A stretch of 40,912 nt of DNA, from contig JAHDKO010000024.1 of assembly GCA_018436855.1 (NCBI GenBank), positions 1 to 40,912 on the forward strand, written 5' to 3'. Positions 1 to 7,279 of the stretch are shown here, piece after piece; positions within the stretch are counted from its first letter, which is position 1; the number at the start of each line of letters is the position of its first letter. The DNA comes from Deltaproteobacteria bacterium. GTDB lineage: Bacteria; Desulfobacterota; Desulfomonilia; UBA1062. The notes beneath the pieces were generated by a model. That model saw nothing but the letters and a program-made list of their open reading frames with translations. It ran no database searches and was not told the origin of the DNA. Made by a program: the position numbers and the translations under genes.

Positions 1-6
1 AAACGC

Positions 7-330
7 ATGAGCGTCAAAGAGGTTGCCGCATATCTTGAGCTTGACAAGGAAACCGTGCGCCGTCATCATGAGGATCTTGGCGGAATAAGACTGGGCAACC
101 GAATTTTGTTCTTTGAAAACCTAATAGTGGAATCACTACGGAGGAAGTGTAATGCCATACAGACGCAAGAGAAAGAACAAAATCGAATGGATAGCCGAGG
201 TGATGCGCCAAGGGAAGAGGTTCTACAAGGTCTGTACGACCAAGAAAGAGGCCTTGGATTGGGAATCAGAAACAAGATCAAAGCCTCTGGAGGATCTCGA
301 GACCCCTTTGGTCTTACTGACCCTGCTTGA
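7..330 (+). CDS. Excisionase-like helix-turn-helix protein (possibly 5' partial)
   Basis: The first ~45 residues read MSVKEVAAYLELDKETVRR, then a short wing with GIRLGNRILFF, which is the layout of small MerR/Xis-type winged helix-turn-helix proteins that read excision sites. The reading frame continues to 330, so its last ~60 codons overlap the start of the integrase gene at 152; that tail is lysine/arginine-rich and may be only partly meaningful. The window opens just six bases before this ATG, so a further upstream start cannot be excluded. Its place directly before an integrase supports a role as recombination directionality factor or island regulator. The role is inferred from fold and context; no family assignment beyond HTH is secure. 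Confidence 0.6.
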   Translation: MSVKEVAAYLELDKETVRRHHEDLGGIRLGNRILFFENLIVESLRRKCNAIQTQEKEQNRMDSRGDAPREEVLQGLYDQERGLGLGIRNKIKASGGSRDPFGLTDPA

Positions 331-1195
331 ATGGGCTACTCAATATCTGGAGTTCTCCAATACCCGCTATGCGGATAGGGTGTTTCGAGAGAAGAAAGCG
401 GCTTTTAAGGTGTTCTTCCAGAGCGTTGATTCATCCCTTACAGTGAACCAGTTGAAGCCGGGAATGGTGCTCAAGCACCTTCAGGTTCAAGCAAAGAAAC
501 GCTCAGGCTATGCAGCGAATAAAGAGCGCAAGAACCTTATGGCGGCATGGAACTGGGGAATGAAGCATTTAGGCCTTCCATCTCCTAATCCATGCATGGT
601 GGAGAGATTTCCAGAAGAAAGGCACGCTCGTTACATCCCACCTGAGGAAGACTTCTGGAAGGTCTATGAGACCACTGAAGGGCAGGATCAGGTTATGCTC
701 CTTGCCTGTCTGCATCTGGCAGCGAGAAGGTCTGAATTGTTCCGTCTGACATGGGACGATATCGACTTTTCAAACCAGAAGATAAGGATAGGGACCAGGA
801 AGCGGCAAGGTGGAAGCCTTGAGTATGACTACCTGCCCATGACAGAAGATCTCTATAACGCTCTGCTTGAGCACAAGGCGCTTGCCCATGATGAATGGGT
901 GTTTGTCGATACGCTTACAAGTAAGCCCTTCTCGGCACGAAGGCGTTTCATGAGGGGCTTATGTGAGAGGGCAGAAGTAAGGCCTTTTGGTTTCCATGCA
1001 ATCAGGCATCTGACCGCAAGCATTTTAGCCCAAGCAGATGTTCCCATGATCACCATCCAGAGAATTTTGAGGCACAAGAATCTTATGACCACTGAAAGAT
1101 ACGTCAGAGGGCTAGAGCCCGTAAGACCAGCACTGGAGATCCTTTCAGGAAGGCATTTACGATCACAGTCCCGACCAGTGGCAATCGGACACTAG
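152..1195 (+). CDS. Tyrosine recombinase / phage-type integrase
   Basis: This 347-residue protein is a full-length tyrosine integrase. The N-terminus (about residues 1-45) is a basic arm-site-binding segment, residues ~55-155 form the core-binding SAM-like domain, and the catalytic domain follows. The catalytic residues are visible: R192 in ARRSEL, H282 and R285 in HAIRH, H308 in LRHKN and the nucleophile Y317 in ERYVRG. It ends 51 bases from the 3' end of a tRNA-Glu gene that points toward it, the classic arrangement of an element integrated into a tRNA gene. A strong hairpin terminator follows. It would cut and rejoin the attachment site to insert or excise the element lying to the left of the window. 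All catalytic positions are intact, so it looks active. Confidence 0.95.
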   Translation: MPYRRKRKNKIEWIAEVMRQGKRFYKVCTTKKEALDWESETRSKPLEDLETPLVLLTLLEWATQYLEFSNTRYADRVFREKKAAFKVFFQSVDSSLTVNQLKPGMVLKHLQVQAKKRSGYAANKERKNLMAAWNWGMKHLGLPSPNPCMVERFPEERHARYIPPEEDFWKVYETTEGQDQVMLLACLHLAARRSELFRLTWDDIDFSNQKIRIGTRKRQGGSLEYDYLPMTEDLYNALLEHKALAHDEWVFVDTLTSKPFSARRRFMRGLCERAEVRPFGFHAIRHLTASILAQADVPMITIQRILRHKNLMTTERYVRGLEPVRPALEILSGRHLRSQSRPVAIGH

Positions 1196-1201
1196 GCAAA
1201 A

Positions 1202-1230
1202 GAAAAGGAGCGGCTTAACCGCTCCTTTTC
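1202..1230. terminator. Bidirectional intrinsic terminator between integrase and tRNA genes
   Basis: A perfect 12-bp inverted repeat (1202-1213 with 1219-1230) closes a five-base loop. The stem starts with AAAA on one arm and ends with TTTT on the other, so it can end transcription from both the integrase on the plus strand and the tRNA genes on the minus strand. Confidence 0.85.
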
Positions 1231-1290
1231 ATTGGTAATTCGGTACGTCCCCAAGGGGATTTGAACCCCTGTCGCCGGCGTGAAAGGCCG
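1231..1290. other. Probable attachment-site region of the integrated element
   Basis: The 3' half of tRNA-Glu faces the integrase gene and is intact. Tyrosine integrases commonly use the T-loop and 3' end of tRNA genes as attB, so one att core is expected here, overlapping 1246-1290. The second copy would lie outside the window on the left, so the core cannot be delimited. The location is inferred from the gene arrangement. Confidence 0.4.
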
Positions 1291-1320
1291 GTGTCCTGGG
1301 CCGAGCTAGACGATGGGGAC
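1246..1320 (-). tRNA. tRNA-Glu (anticodon UUC)
   Basis: The minus strand folds as a full cloverleaf: acceptor arm starting GTCCCCA, D-arm with CTAGCTCGG, anticodon loop CTTTCAC with anticodon TTC (genome positions 1282-1284), T-arm AGGGGTTCAAATCCCCT and discriminator G at 1246. It closely resembles bacterial tRNA-Glu. CCA is not encoded. It follows tRNA-Lys by six bases and is probably co-transcribed with it. Confidence 0.97.
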
Positions 1321-1326
1321 ACACAG

Positions 1327-1399
1327 TGAGCCAGGAGGGACTCGAACCCTCGGCCACCGGATTAAAAGTCCGATGCTCTACCAACTGAGCTACTGGCTC
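1327..1399 (-). tRNA. tRNA-Lys (anticodon UUU)
   Basis: The minus strand gives a canonical cloverleaf starting GAGCCAGTAGCTCAG, with anticodon loop ACTTTTAAT (anticodon TTT), T-arm GAGGGTTCGAGTCCCTC and discriminator A at 1327. CCA is not encoded. It is the first gene of a two-tRNA transcript with tRNA-Glu. Confidence 0.97.
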
Positions 1400-1409
1400 G
1401 ATTTGCCCC

Positions 1410-1438
1410 CCTATCTCATGGATGGGCGAAAATATCAA
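1410..1438 (-). promoter_or_regulatory. Promoter of the tRNA-Lys/tRNA-Glu transcript
   Basis: On the minus strand TTGATA (1433-1438) and GATAGG (1410-1415) are separated by exactly 17 bases, followed by a GC-rich discriminator and the tRNA-Lys 5' end about 10 bases on. The spacing and position suit a housekeeping sigma-factor tRNA promoter; the -10 match is only partial. Confidence 0.5.
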
Positions 1439-1555
1439 GGGTAAAAAGGGTGAATTTATCGGGCTGAACGAATGTTTCCCTTGTTCAATATAATAAAAAA
1501 GGATCAACAACTCTCCAGGGTTCCAACCGGGAACATACTGTGATATACCAATCCC

Positions 1556-1774
1556 ATGGTGTGGATAGTCCTGTTTATTCCCTTAAGCGTCTGGCTGGGC
1601 ATTGCGCTCCTCTCCACCCTCAATGTCTTCACCATAGGCGGGATCGGCATTACCGCGCTCATCTACCTGCTCATCGAGCTCCGCCAGGTGTCCCGGGACA
1701 GAAACAGATCGAGACTTCCTCTGTGGATCATGTTCCTGATGTTCGCTTCGGTGGTTCTCGGTCTGGTGTGGTGA
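1556..1774 (+). CDS. Small predicted membrane protein, unknown function
   Basis: A 72-residue frame begins MVWIVLFIPLSVWLGIALL and contains hydrophobic stretches at about residues 2-22, 26-42 and 54-72, with a charged cytoplasmic-type segment RQVSRDRNRSR between the last two. This is consistent with two or three membrane helices. A TATAAT hexamer lies at 1489-1494, upstream on the same strand, but no clear ribosome binding site precedes the ATG. No neighbour shares its strand. I do not recognise a family. It could be a real small membrane protein or a chance hydrophobic frame. Confidence 0.4.
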   Translation: MVWIVLFIPLSVWLGIALLSTLNVFTIGGIGITALIYLLIELRQVSRDRNRSRLPLWIMFLMFASVVLGLVW

Positions 1775-1876
1775 AGACAGGCACGCGAGAATACTGATCA
1801 AAGAATAAGCAGAGGCCTATCAGACAGCAGTCAAACAACAATCGGGCTGCAATCGGACAGAAGGCGGGCTGGTGGA

Positions 1877-1909
1877 AAAACAAAAAGGAGAGGGAACACT
1901 CCCCTCTCC
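1877..1909 (-). terminator. Intrinsic terminator downstream of the 92-residue gene
   Basis: An 8-bp perfect stem (1887-1894 with 1902-1909) is followed on the minus strand by TTTTTGTTTTT (complement of 1876-1886). It lies about 40 bases beyond the stop codon of the gene ending at 1952. Confidence 0.75.
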
Positions 1910-1951
1910 CTGGCGGACCCGGCGGTCCCAGCCCGGTCTCTGACTTATGCG

Positions 1952-2230
1952 TTATATGTCATCCTGATAGAAGAAGTCGTAGACCTTGGAGACCTTGATC
2001 CCCTGGATGGAGAAGTAGAGTTCGTCCCCCCGTTCCACGCCCTGCACCTCCGCAACTCCGGACTCCTGGGCCTGGAAGATCTTGGTGTTTCCAAAGTCGA
2101 AGATGGGCAAGACCTTGGAGGTGCAGGTCCAGATGGTTCCATCATCGGACATGGTGGAGATGATGTACTCACCCTGCGACATCCACTTTTTCAGCCCTTG
2201 GAACTCTAATTTGCCGATGTCCTTGTCCAT
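1952..2230 (-). CDS. Conserved-looking small soluble protein, unknown function
   Basis: The 92-residue product starts MDKDIGKLEFQGLKKWMSQG and ends in an acidic VYDFFYQDDI. It has no signal peptide or membrane segment and reads like a compact beta-rich domain (alternating hydrophobic strands IISTMSDDGTIWTCTSKVLP, then ELYFSIQGIKVSKV). The frame is open further upstream, but this ATG is chosen because a purine-rich AGGGGAAGGGG precedes it and the codon pattern starts here. A terminator follows at 1877-1909 and an inverted repeat precedes at 2263-2289, so it is probably its own transcription unit. I do not recognise the family. Confidence 0.65.
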   Translation of the reverse strand: MDKDIGKLEFQGLKKWMSQGEYIISTMSDDGTIWTCTSKVLPIFDFGNTKIFQAQESGVAEVQGVERGDELYFSIQGIKVSKVYDFFYQDDI

Positions 2231-2262
2231 GTGTCTGCCCCTTCCCCTTTGGAGTGTGTTTC

Positions 2263-2289
2263 TTCCTATACGATACTTATCGGTAGGAA
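2263..2289. promoter_or_regulatory. Nested inverted repeat upstream of the 92-residue gene
   Basis: TTCCTA (2263-2268) pairs with TAGGAA (2284-2289), and inside it CGATA (2271-2275) pairs with TATCG (2278-2282). It sits between the cimA stop and the start of the 92-residue gene. No T-run follows on the minus strand, so it looks more like an operator or leader hairpin than a terminator. Function is inferred from position only. Confidence 0.35.
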
Positions 2290-2321
2290 AGAAGCGGGTC
2301 TTGAAGAGAATGAATAAGCAA

Positions 2322-3902
2322 TCATAACTCTTTGGAATCCTTGTAGAGCTTATAGTCCATACTGTCCACCAGCGCCATCCACGAGGCCTCGATGATGTTC
2401 GTCGACACCCCGACCGTGTTCCAGTGGTCTTTCTTGTCCCAGGATTCGATGAGGACGCGCACCACCGACTCGGTGCCCGTGCGCGACGAGATGACCCGGA
2501 CCTTGTAATCCAGGAGCTCCACATCCTCGATGCTGGGATAGAATTTCTGGAGCGCCTTGCGCAAAGCTTTGTCCAGGGCGTTCACCGGACCGTTCCCCAT
2601 GGCTGCGGTGTGCTCGACGCTGCCGTCGACCTCAATCATGATGGTCGCCTCCGACATGGGGTCGGTATCGTCGCTGCGGCGCTCGGTGTTGACCCGGAAG
2701 CCCCTCAGCTTGAAAAAGCGGACATGCATGCCCATGGCCTTGTTCATGAGCAGCTCTAAAGACGCATCCGCGCCCTCGAACTGGAACCCGCAGTTTTCGA
2801 GGTCCTTGATGATCTTCACGATTTCGCCGGCCGTGGTGTCGTCCTTTGCGAGGTCGATGTTGAACTCCCGCGCCTTGTAGACGATGTTGCTCTTGCCCGA
2901 CTGCTCCGACACCAGAACGCGCCGCTGGTTTCCCACCAGAGAGGGGTCGATGTGCTCGTAGGTCGCGGGGTCGCCGATCACGGCGTGGACGTGCATGCCT
3001 CCCTTGTGGGCGAATGCCGACTCGCCCACGTATGGCTGATGGTTGTCGCGCGAGAGGTTGCCCACATCGTAGACGAAACGCGAGACCTCGTTGATGATGT
3101 GCATGCTCTCGCGGGGGATGGTCTGAAGGCCCATCTTGAGGCTCAGGTTCGGGATGATGGAACACAGGTCGGCATTCCCGCAGCGCTCGCCGAGCCCGTT
3201 GATGGTTCCCTGGACATGGGTCGCGCCCGAGCGCACCGCCATGATGGAGTTGGCCACGGCAAGATCGCTGTCGTTGTGGCAATGGATGCCCAGCGGTACG
3301 GAGAAGGAGCCCTTCAGGTATTCCACGATCTCCGCAATTTCCGAGGGAAGGCTGCCGCCGTTGGTGTCGCAGAGCACGAGCCGCTGTGCACCGCCCTCGG
3401 CCGCGGACCTCAGAGTGGCGAGCGCATAGTCCTTATTGCGCTTGAAGCCGTCGAAGAAGTGCTCGGCATCGAAGAAGACGAAGGGAAAGAAGCCGCAGAG
3501 ATAGGAAATGGTCTCGCGGATGATGCGAAGGTTCTCTTCCAGCGAGCAGCCCAGGCCTCCCTGGCCCTGGATATGAATATCCCATGACTTTCCGAATACC
3601 GTCGCCCCGTCCGGTCGGGCGTCTATGAGGGCCTTGATCAGCCTGTCCTGATCGGGTGAGGTCCCGGGCCTGCAGGTGCTGCCGAAGGCGAACACCTTGG
3701 AATGATGGAGCTGAACCTCCCTGATCTTCGCGAACAGGCAGTCGTCCTTGGGATTCGCCCCTGGCCATCCCGCCTCGATGAAATCCAGTCCGAGCTGATC
3801 GAGCTTCAGAACGATATCGCGCTTGTCGTCGAGCGAGAAGTTTACATCCCTCGACTGTGCACCGTCTCTTAGGGTGGTGTCGTATATTTCAATCTTCTTC
3901 AC
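2322..3902 (-). CDS. cimA: (R)-citramalate synthase
   Basis: The product (526 residues from the GTG at 3902) condenses acetyl-CoA with pyruvate to citramalate, opening the threonine-independent route to isoleucine. Residues 8-16 are YDTTLRDGAQ-type HMGL signature; further on are the acetyl-CoA/metal motifs GIHCHNDSDLAVAN and GERCGNADL, and the last ~140 residues form the LeuA-type regulatory domain. Length and the pairing of catalytic and regulatory domains match long CimA enzymes rather than 2-isopropylmalate synthase, though the two families are related. The start is placed at GTG 3900-3902 because a GGGGG ribosome-binding run lies five bases upstream, inside the last codons of lysC, giving a 14-base overlap and likely translational coupling. 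Amino-acid feedback through the C-terminal domain is expected from the family. Confidence 0.9.
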   Translation of the reverse strand: MKKIEIYDTTLRDGAQSRDVNFSLDDKRDIVLKLDQLGLDFIEAGWPGANPKDDCLFAKIREVQLHHSKVFAFGSTCRPGTSPDQDRLIKALIDARPDGATVFGKSWDIHIQGQGGLGCSLEENLRIIRETISYLCGFFPFVFFDAEHFFDGFKRNKDYALATLRSAAEGGAQRLVLCDTNGGSLPSEIAEIVEYLKGSFSVPLGIHCHNDSDLAVANSIMAVRSGATHVQGTINGLGERCGNADLCSIIPNLSLKMGLQTIPRESMHIINEVSRFVYDVGNLSRDNHQPYVGESAFAHKGGMHVHAVIGDPATYEHIDPSLVGNQRRVLVSEQSGKSNIVYKAREFNIDLAKDDTTAGEIVKIIKDLENCGFQFEGADASLELLMNKAMGMHVRFFKLRGFRVNTERRSDDTDPMSEATIMIEVDGSVEHTAAMGNGPVNALDKALRKALQKFYPSIEDVELLDYKVRVISSRTGTESVVRVLIESWDKKDHWNTVGVSTNIIEASWMALVDSMDYKLYKDSKEL

Positions 3903-5130
3903 TATCGCCCCCGGCATTGTCCAGCGCAAAGGCCTCGTGGAGCACGCGAACCCCCAGTTCCAGAAACTTTTCGTCAATGACGCAGGATATCTTGATTTCC
4001 GAGGTGGAGATCATGGTGATGTTGATCCCTACCTTCGAGAGGGCCTCGAACATCCTGGCGGCAACCCCTGCATGCGAGCGCATGCCTACACCGACGATGG
4101 AGAGCTTGGCGATGGTGGTGTCCCCCACCGCGTCCCTGGCCCCGAACTCGGGCGCCTTTTTCTTCACGATGTCCATGGTCCGCTCGTAGTCCGCCTTGGT
4201 GACCGTGAAGCTCAGGTCCGCGCTCTTGCCGTCGGTGGAGGTGTTCTGGATGATCATGTCCACGTTGATGCCCTCGTCGGCCAGCGCGTTGAAGATGTTT
4301 GCCGCCACACCCGGCCTGTCCTGCACGCCCAGTACGGTGATCCTCGCCTCGTTGCGGTCGTAGGTGATGCCTGAGACCACTTCCTTTTCCATATCCTCGT
4401 CCTCCGTAGTTGTCAGGGTTCCCCCGTCATCGGAAAAGGTGCTCCTGACCAGAATCGGTACACGGTGTTTCTTCGCGAATTCGACCGACCTCGTCTGAAG
4501 TACCTTTGCCCCGAGCGAGGCCAGCTCGAGCATCTCGTCATAGGTGATTCGGTCCAGCCGCCTGGCCTTGTCGCAGATGTTGGGGTCGCAGGTGTATACG
4601 CCGTCGACATCGGTATAGATCTCGCAGATGTCGGCCTTGAGCACAGCGGCCAGCGCCACGGCCGAGATGTCCGAGCCGCCGCGGCCCAGCGTGGTGACCT
4701 CCCTCTCCTCCGTGACGCCCTGAAAGCCCGCCACCACGGCGATCTCTCCCGACTCGAGGGCCCTGCTGATCCGGTCGGACTCGATCTTGGTTATGCGGGC
4801 CTTGGTATAGGCATTGTCGGTGAAGATTCCGATCTGGTGCGCCAGAAACGAGCGGGCAGGGACCCCCAGGTCCTTCAGGGCCATTGCCAGGAGCGATATG
4901 GTGATCTGCTCTCCGGTAGACACCAAGACATCCATCTCCCTGCTGTCGGGCCTCTCGGAGAGATCGCGGGCGAGCCTGATCAGCTTGTCGGTTTCACCGG
5001 CCATGGCGGAGACCACCACGGCAATCCGGTTGCCTCCGCGATAGCGCCTGGCGATCTTCTCGGCGACCCACCGGATTTTCTCCAGGCTTCCCACCGAGGT
5101 CCCGCCGTATTTCTGAACGATTACTGCCAT
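3889..5130 (-). CDS. lysC: Aspartate kinase
   Basis: This 413-residue enzyme phosphorylates aspartate, the first step to lysine, threonine and methionine. It begins MAVIVQKYGGTSVGSLEKI with the KYGGTSVG substrate-binding signature at residues 7-14, has the amino-acid kinase fold through about residue 250 (FQGVTEEREVTTLGRGGSD, ICEIYTDVDGVYTCDPN), and two ACT domains from about 265 to 405 (ITVLGVQDRPGVAANIF and LSIVGVGMRSHAGVAARM). The ATG is preceded by AGGAG at good spacing. It is the gene upstream of cimA and overlaps it, linking aspartate-family and isoleucine synthesis in one transcript. The ACT domains indicate feedback control by end-product amino acids. Confidence 0.95.
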   Translation of the reverse strand: MAVIVQKYGGTSVGSLEKIRWVAEKIARRYRGGNRIAVVVSAMAGETDKLIRLARDLSERPDSREMDVLVSTGEQITISLLAMALKDLGVPARSFLAHQIGIFTDNAYTKARITKIESDRISRALESGEIAVVAGFQGVTEEREVTTLGRGGSDISAVALAAVLKADICEIYTDVDGVYTCDPNICDKARRLDRITYDEMLELASLGAKVLQTRSVEFAKKHRVPILVRSTFSDDGGTLTTTEDEDMEKEVVSGITYDRNEARITVLGVQDRPGVAANIFNALADEGINVDMIIQNTSTDGKSADLSFTVTKADYERTMDIVKKKAPEFGARDAVGDTTIAKLSIVGVGMRSHAGVAARMFEALSKVGINITMISTSEIKISCVIDEKFLELGVRVLHEAFALDNAGGDSEED

Positions 5131-5223
5131 GGAGCGTCTCCTCTTTCTTCACCAGGAACAGTGCTTGCGCGAGCCTCTGGCGGCAGTGATACCCTAAAGG
5201 GAGCAGAGCTATCCGGGAGGGGA

Positions 5224-5688
5224 TCAGATACAGTCTGTGTCAAGATATGCGCGAGCAGACTCAAAGGTGATCGCTCTGGCCGATTCCCCGACGTGTTCGA
5301 TGGTGATATCGAGGATATCTCCTGTGAAAAAGTCGCCCGCCTTCTCAGCCCACTCGATGATCATTACATGTTCCTGATCCATATAATCTTCCAGACCCAG
5401 CTCATACACTGCATCAGCATCTAGCCTATAAAGATCTCCATGAACGATGTCAAGCCTCGCCTTGTAGATGTTCACCAGGGTGAAGCTCGGACTCACCACC
5501 GCTGAGGGGTCTTCGACCCCGAGCCCCTGTGCGATCCCTTTGGTGAAGAGGGTTTTCCCCGCACCGAGGTCGCCGTGGAGGAGGATGATCTCTCCCCCCT
5601 TCATTCTCTGGCCGAGCTTTCTTCCCAGCTCGAAGGTCTGGTCCGGACTGCTTGTCGTACAGGTTTCCGTCACCATGGCTTTTCTCAT
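5224..5688 (-). CDS. tsaE: tRNA t6A biosynthesis ATPase TsaE
   Basis: The 154-residue protein has the P-loop GDLGAGKT at residues 39-46, the conserved SPSFTLVN block after it, then HGDLYRLD and MIIEWAEKA, the pattern of TsaE (YjeE). TsaE works with TsaB and TsaD to put threonylcarbamoyl on A37 of ANN-reading tRNAs. The ATG overlaps the acpS stop by four bases (ATGA), so translation is probably coupled. A gap of 93 bases separates it from lysC. The length is typical. TsaB and TsaD are not in this window. Confidence 0.95.
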   Translation of the reverse strand: MRKAMVTETCTTSSPDQTFELGRKLGQRMKGGEIILLHGDLGAGKTLFTKGIAQGLGVEDPSAVVSPSFTLVNIYKARLDIVHGDLYRLDADAVYELGLEDYMDQEHVMIIEWAEKAGDFFTGDILDITIEHVGESARAITFESARAYLDTDCI

Positions 5689-6059
5689 TTTTCCAGGATG
5701 ACCACCGCAACCGCTGAGAGACGTTCATGCGAGATGCTCACGTGAATTGCAGAGACGCCGATATCGTCCGCATATTCCCGCGCCCTGTTGTGGAAGAAAA
5801 TCTTCGGAACACCCCGGGCCGGGACGATCTCGATGTCTCTGAACCGTATCCCCCGGCCGATGCCGGTGCCCAAGGCCTTGGCTGCAGCCTCCTTGGCCGC
5901 GAAGCGCGCCGCGAAATGCAGGCCGGGATTCCCCTTGCCGCTGCAATAGCGCACCTCTTCCCGGGTGAACACCCTCTGCTGAAAGCGCTCCGCGTATCTT
6001 TCCAGGATCGCCTCTATACGGGATACGTCAACGATATCGATCCCCACCCCAACGATCAT
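5685..6059 (-). CDS. acpS: Holo-[acyl-carrier-protein] synthase
   Basis: The 124-residue product transfers 4'-phosphopantetheine from CoA to apo-ACP. The magnesium-binding residues are in GVGIDIVD (D8) and FAAKEAAAKALGTG (E57), and the C-terminal VSISHERLSAVAVVILE strand is typical. The start [10 protein letters not shown] is the standard AcpS N-terminus, so the longer open frame upstream is disregarded. It overlaps folP by four bases and tsaE by four bases, in a tightly coupled run. Confidence 0.95.
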   Translation of the reverse strand: MIVGVGIDIVDVSRIEAILERYAERFQQRVFTREEVRYCSGKGNPGLHFAARFAAKEAAAKALGTGIGRGIRFRDIEIVPARGVPKIFFHNRAREYADDIGVSAIHVSISHERLSAVAVVILEK

Positions 6060-7279
6060 ACGCACCTCTTGACAGCCAGGATCATGTTCCTGACACGTGC
6101 GGTACGCCGGACATCGTGCACGCGCAGGACCTGCACGCCCTGGACGGCCGCCCACGCACTCACCGCATCCGTGCCCTCCTGCCGTTCATTGACCGGGGTG
6201 TCCAAAGCGGTCCCGATAAACGACTTCCTCGAGTGGCCGAGCACCACCGGCACGCCCAGTGAGGCAAACTCGCCGATGTGGTGGATGAGCCGCAGGTTCC
6301 CTGCAAGGTCCTTTCCGAATCCGATGCCCGGGTCCGCCAGGATGGAGCGGGGATGGACACCGTCCTGAAGGCACTGCTCGATCTTTTCGTCCAGAAAGGC
6401 ATAGATATCGCCTATGATATCACGATAGGAGGTGTTGTCCTGCATGGTCTCGGGTGTTCCCCGCATATGCATCAGGACAATGCCCGCGCCGGTGCTCCGG
6501 ACGACCTCAAGCATGGAAGGGTCGTGCTTCAGCGCGCTGATGTCGTTGACCATGGACGCCCCGGCATCGATCGCGGCCCTGGCCACCGTGGCGTTCCTCG
6601 TATCGATGCTCACCGGGACATCGAGCCTGGATGCGATCCTTCTGATGACCGGCACGACCCGGGAGATCTCGTCATCCACGCCGACCTGCCGCGCGCCGGG
6701 CCGAGTCGATTCCCCCCCGACATCGACGATGCCCGCTCCCGACTGCACCATGTCCAGGGCATGATCGACCGCTTTTTCCGGGTCGAGCCACGCGCCGCCG
6801 TCCGAGAACGAGTCCGGGGTCACGTTGAGCACCCCCATGATCACCGGTGTGTCATCCCAGTGATATTCCTTCCCGAGAAGCGTGAGGCTCAAACCCTGGT
6901 CATCCGCAAAGACCAGCTGATCTATCAGTCCGGCCAGTTCCGTCATGCCCGGCTGGAGTTTCAGCTTTTCCACCAGAAGCCGGTAGTGTCTCAGGTCGCC
7001 CATGATGAGGCAATCGGACACATCGACCCTGCCCGAGATGGCCCCCCGGTGGATCGCCACGTCTCCGCCCAGGGAGAGCATGCTCTGCTTGAGGATATTG
7101 GCGGCATAGAGCTTGACCCCCTGAACGAGGAGATTCCGCCGGTGTAGCTTGGGCTCCATGTAGGGGAGTGAGGCCGGATCGGCGCCGCACGAAAGGATGT
7201 CCTGCCCGTTCGCGGCCGCGAGGAGTCTGGCCCTAGGCAGCCCCTTCCTGGATGATCTTGTCGATCTCGGCGCCATCAA
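6056..7279 (-). CDS. folP: Dihydropteroate synthase (start uncertain)
   Basis: The enzyme joins p-aminobenzoate to the pterin pyrophosphate in folate synthesis. The TIM-barrel motifs are all present: [15 protein letters not shown] (about residues 148-162), [38 protein letters not shown] and [10 protein letters not shown]. About 145 residues precede the barrel; an N-terminal domain with ANILKQ-x-MLS-GG is usual in long deltaproteobacterial FolP proteins. The 5' end is unclear. The ATG at 7279 lies 47 bases inside ftsH; the next ATG is 7159, but homologous-looking sequence (GADP) lies upstream of that one. A CTG just after AGGAAGGGG at the ftsH stop is also possible. Function is certain, start is not. 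Confidence 0.9.
   Translation of the reverse strand: MMAPRSTRSSRKGLPRARLLAAANGQDILSCGADPASLPYMEPKLHRRNLLVQGVKLYAANILKQSMLSLGGDVAIHRGAISGRVDVSDCLIMGDLRHYRLLVEKLKLQPGMTELAGLIDQLVFADDQGLSLTLLGKEYHWDDTPVIMGVLNVTPDSFSDGGAWLDPEKAVDHALDMVQSGAGIVDVGGESTRPGARQVGVDDEISRVVPVIRRIASRLDVPVSIDTRNATVARAAIDAGASMVNDISALKHDPSMLEVVRSTGAGIVLMHMRGTPETMQDNTSYRDIIGDIYAFLDEKIEQCLQDGVHPRSILADPGIGFGKDLAGNLRLIHHIGEFASLGVPVVLGHSRKSFIGTALDTPVNERQEGTDAVSAWAAVQGVQVLRVHDVRRTARVRNMILAVKRCV

Noticed and set aside
2632..3282. Long open frame on the minus strand inside cimA, and similar open frames antisense to ftsH, lysC, pilQ and others
   Set aside because: Their products are rich in R, G, P, A and S without motifs, as expected for alternative frames of GC-rich genes; the overlapping genes are well supported.
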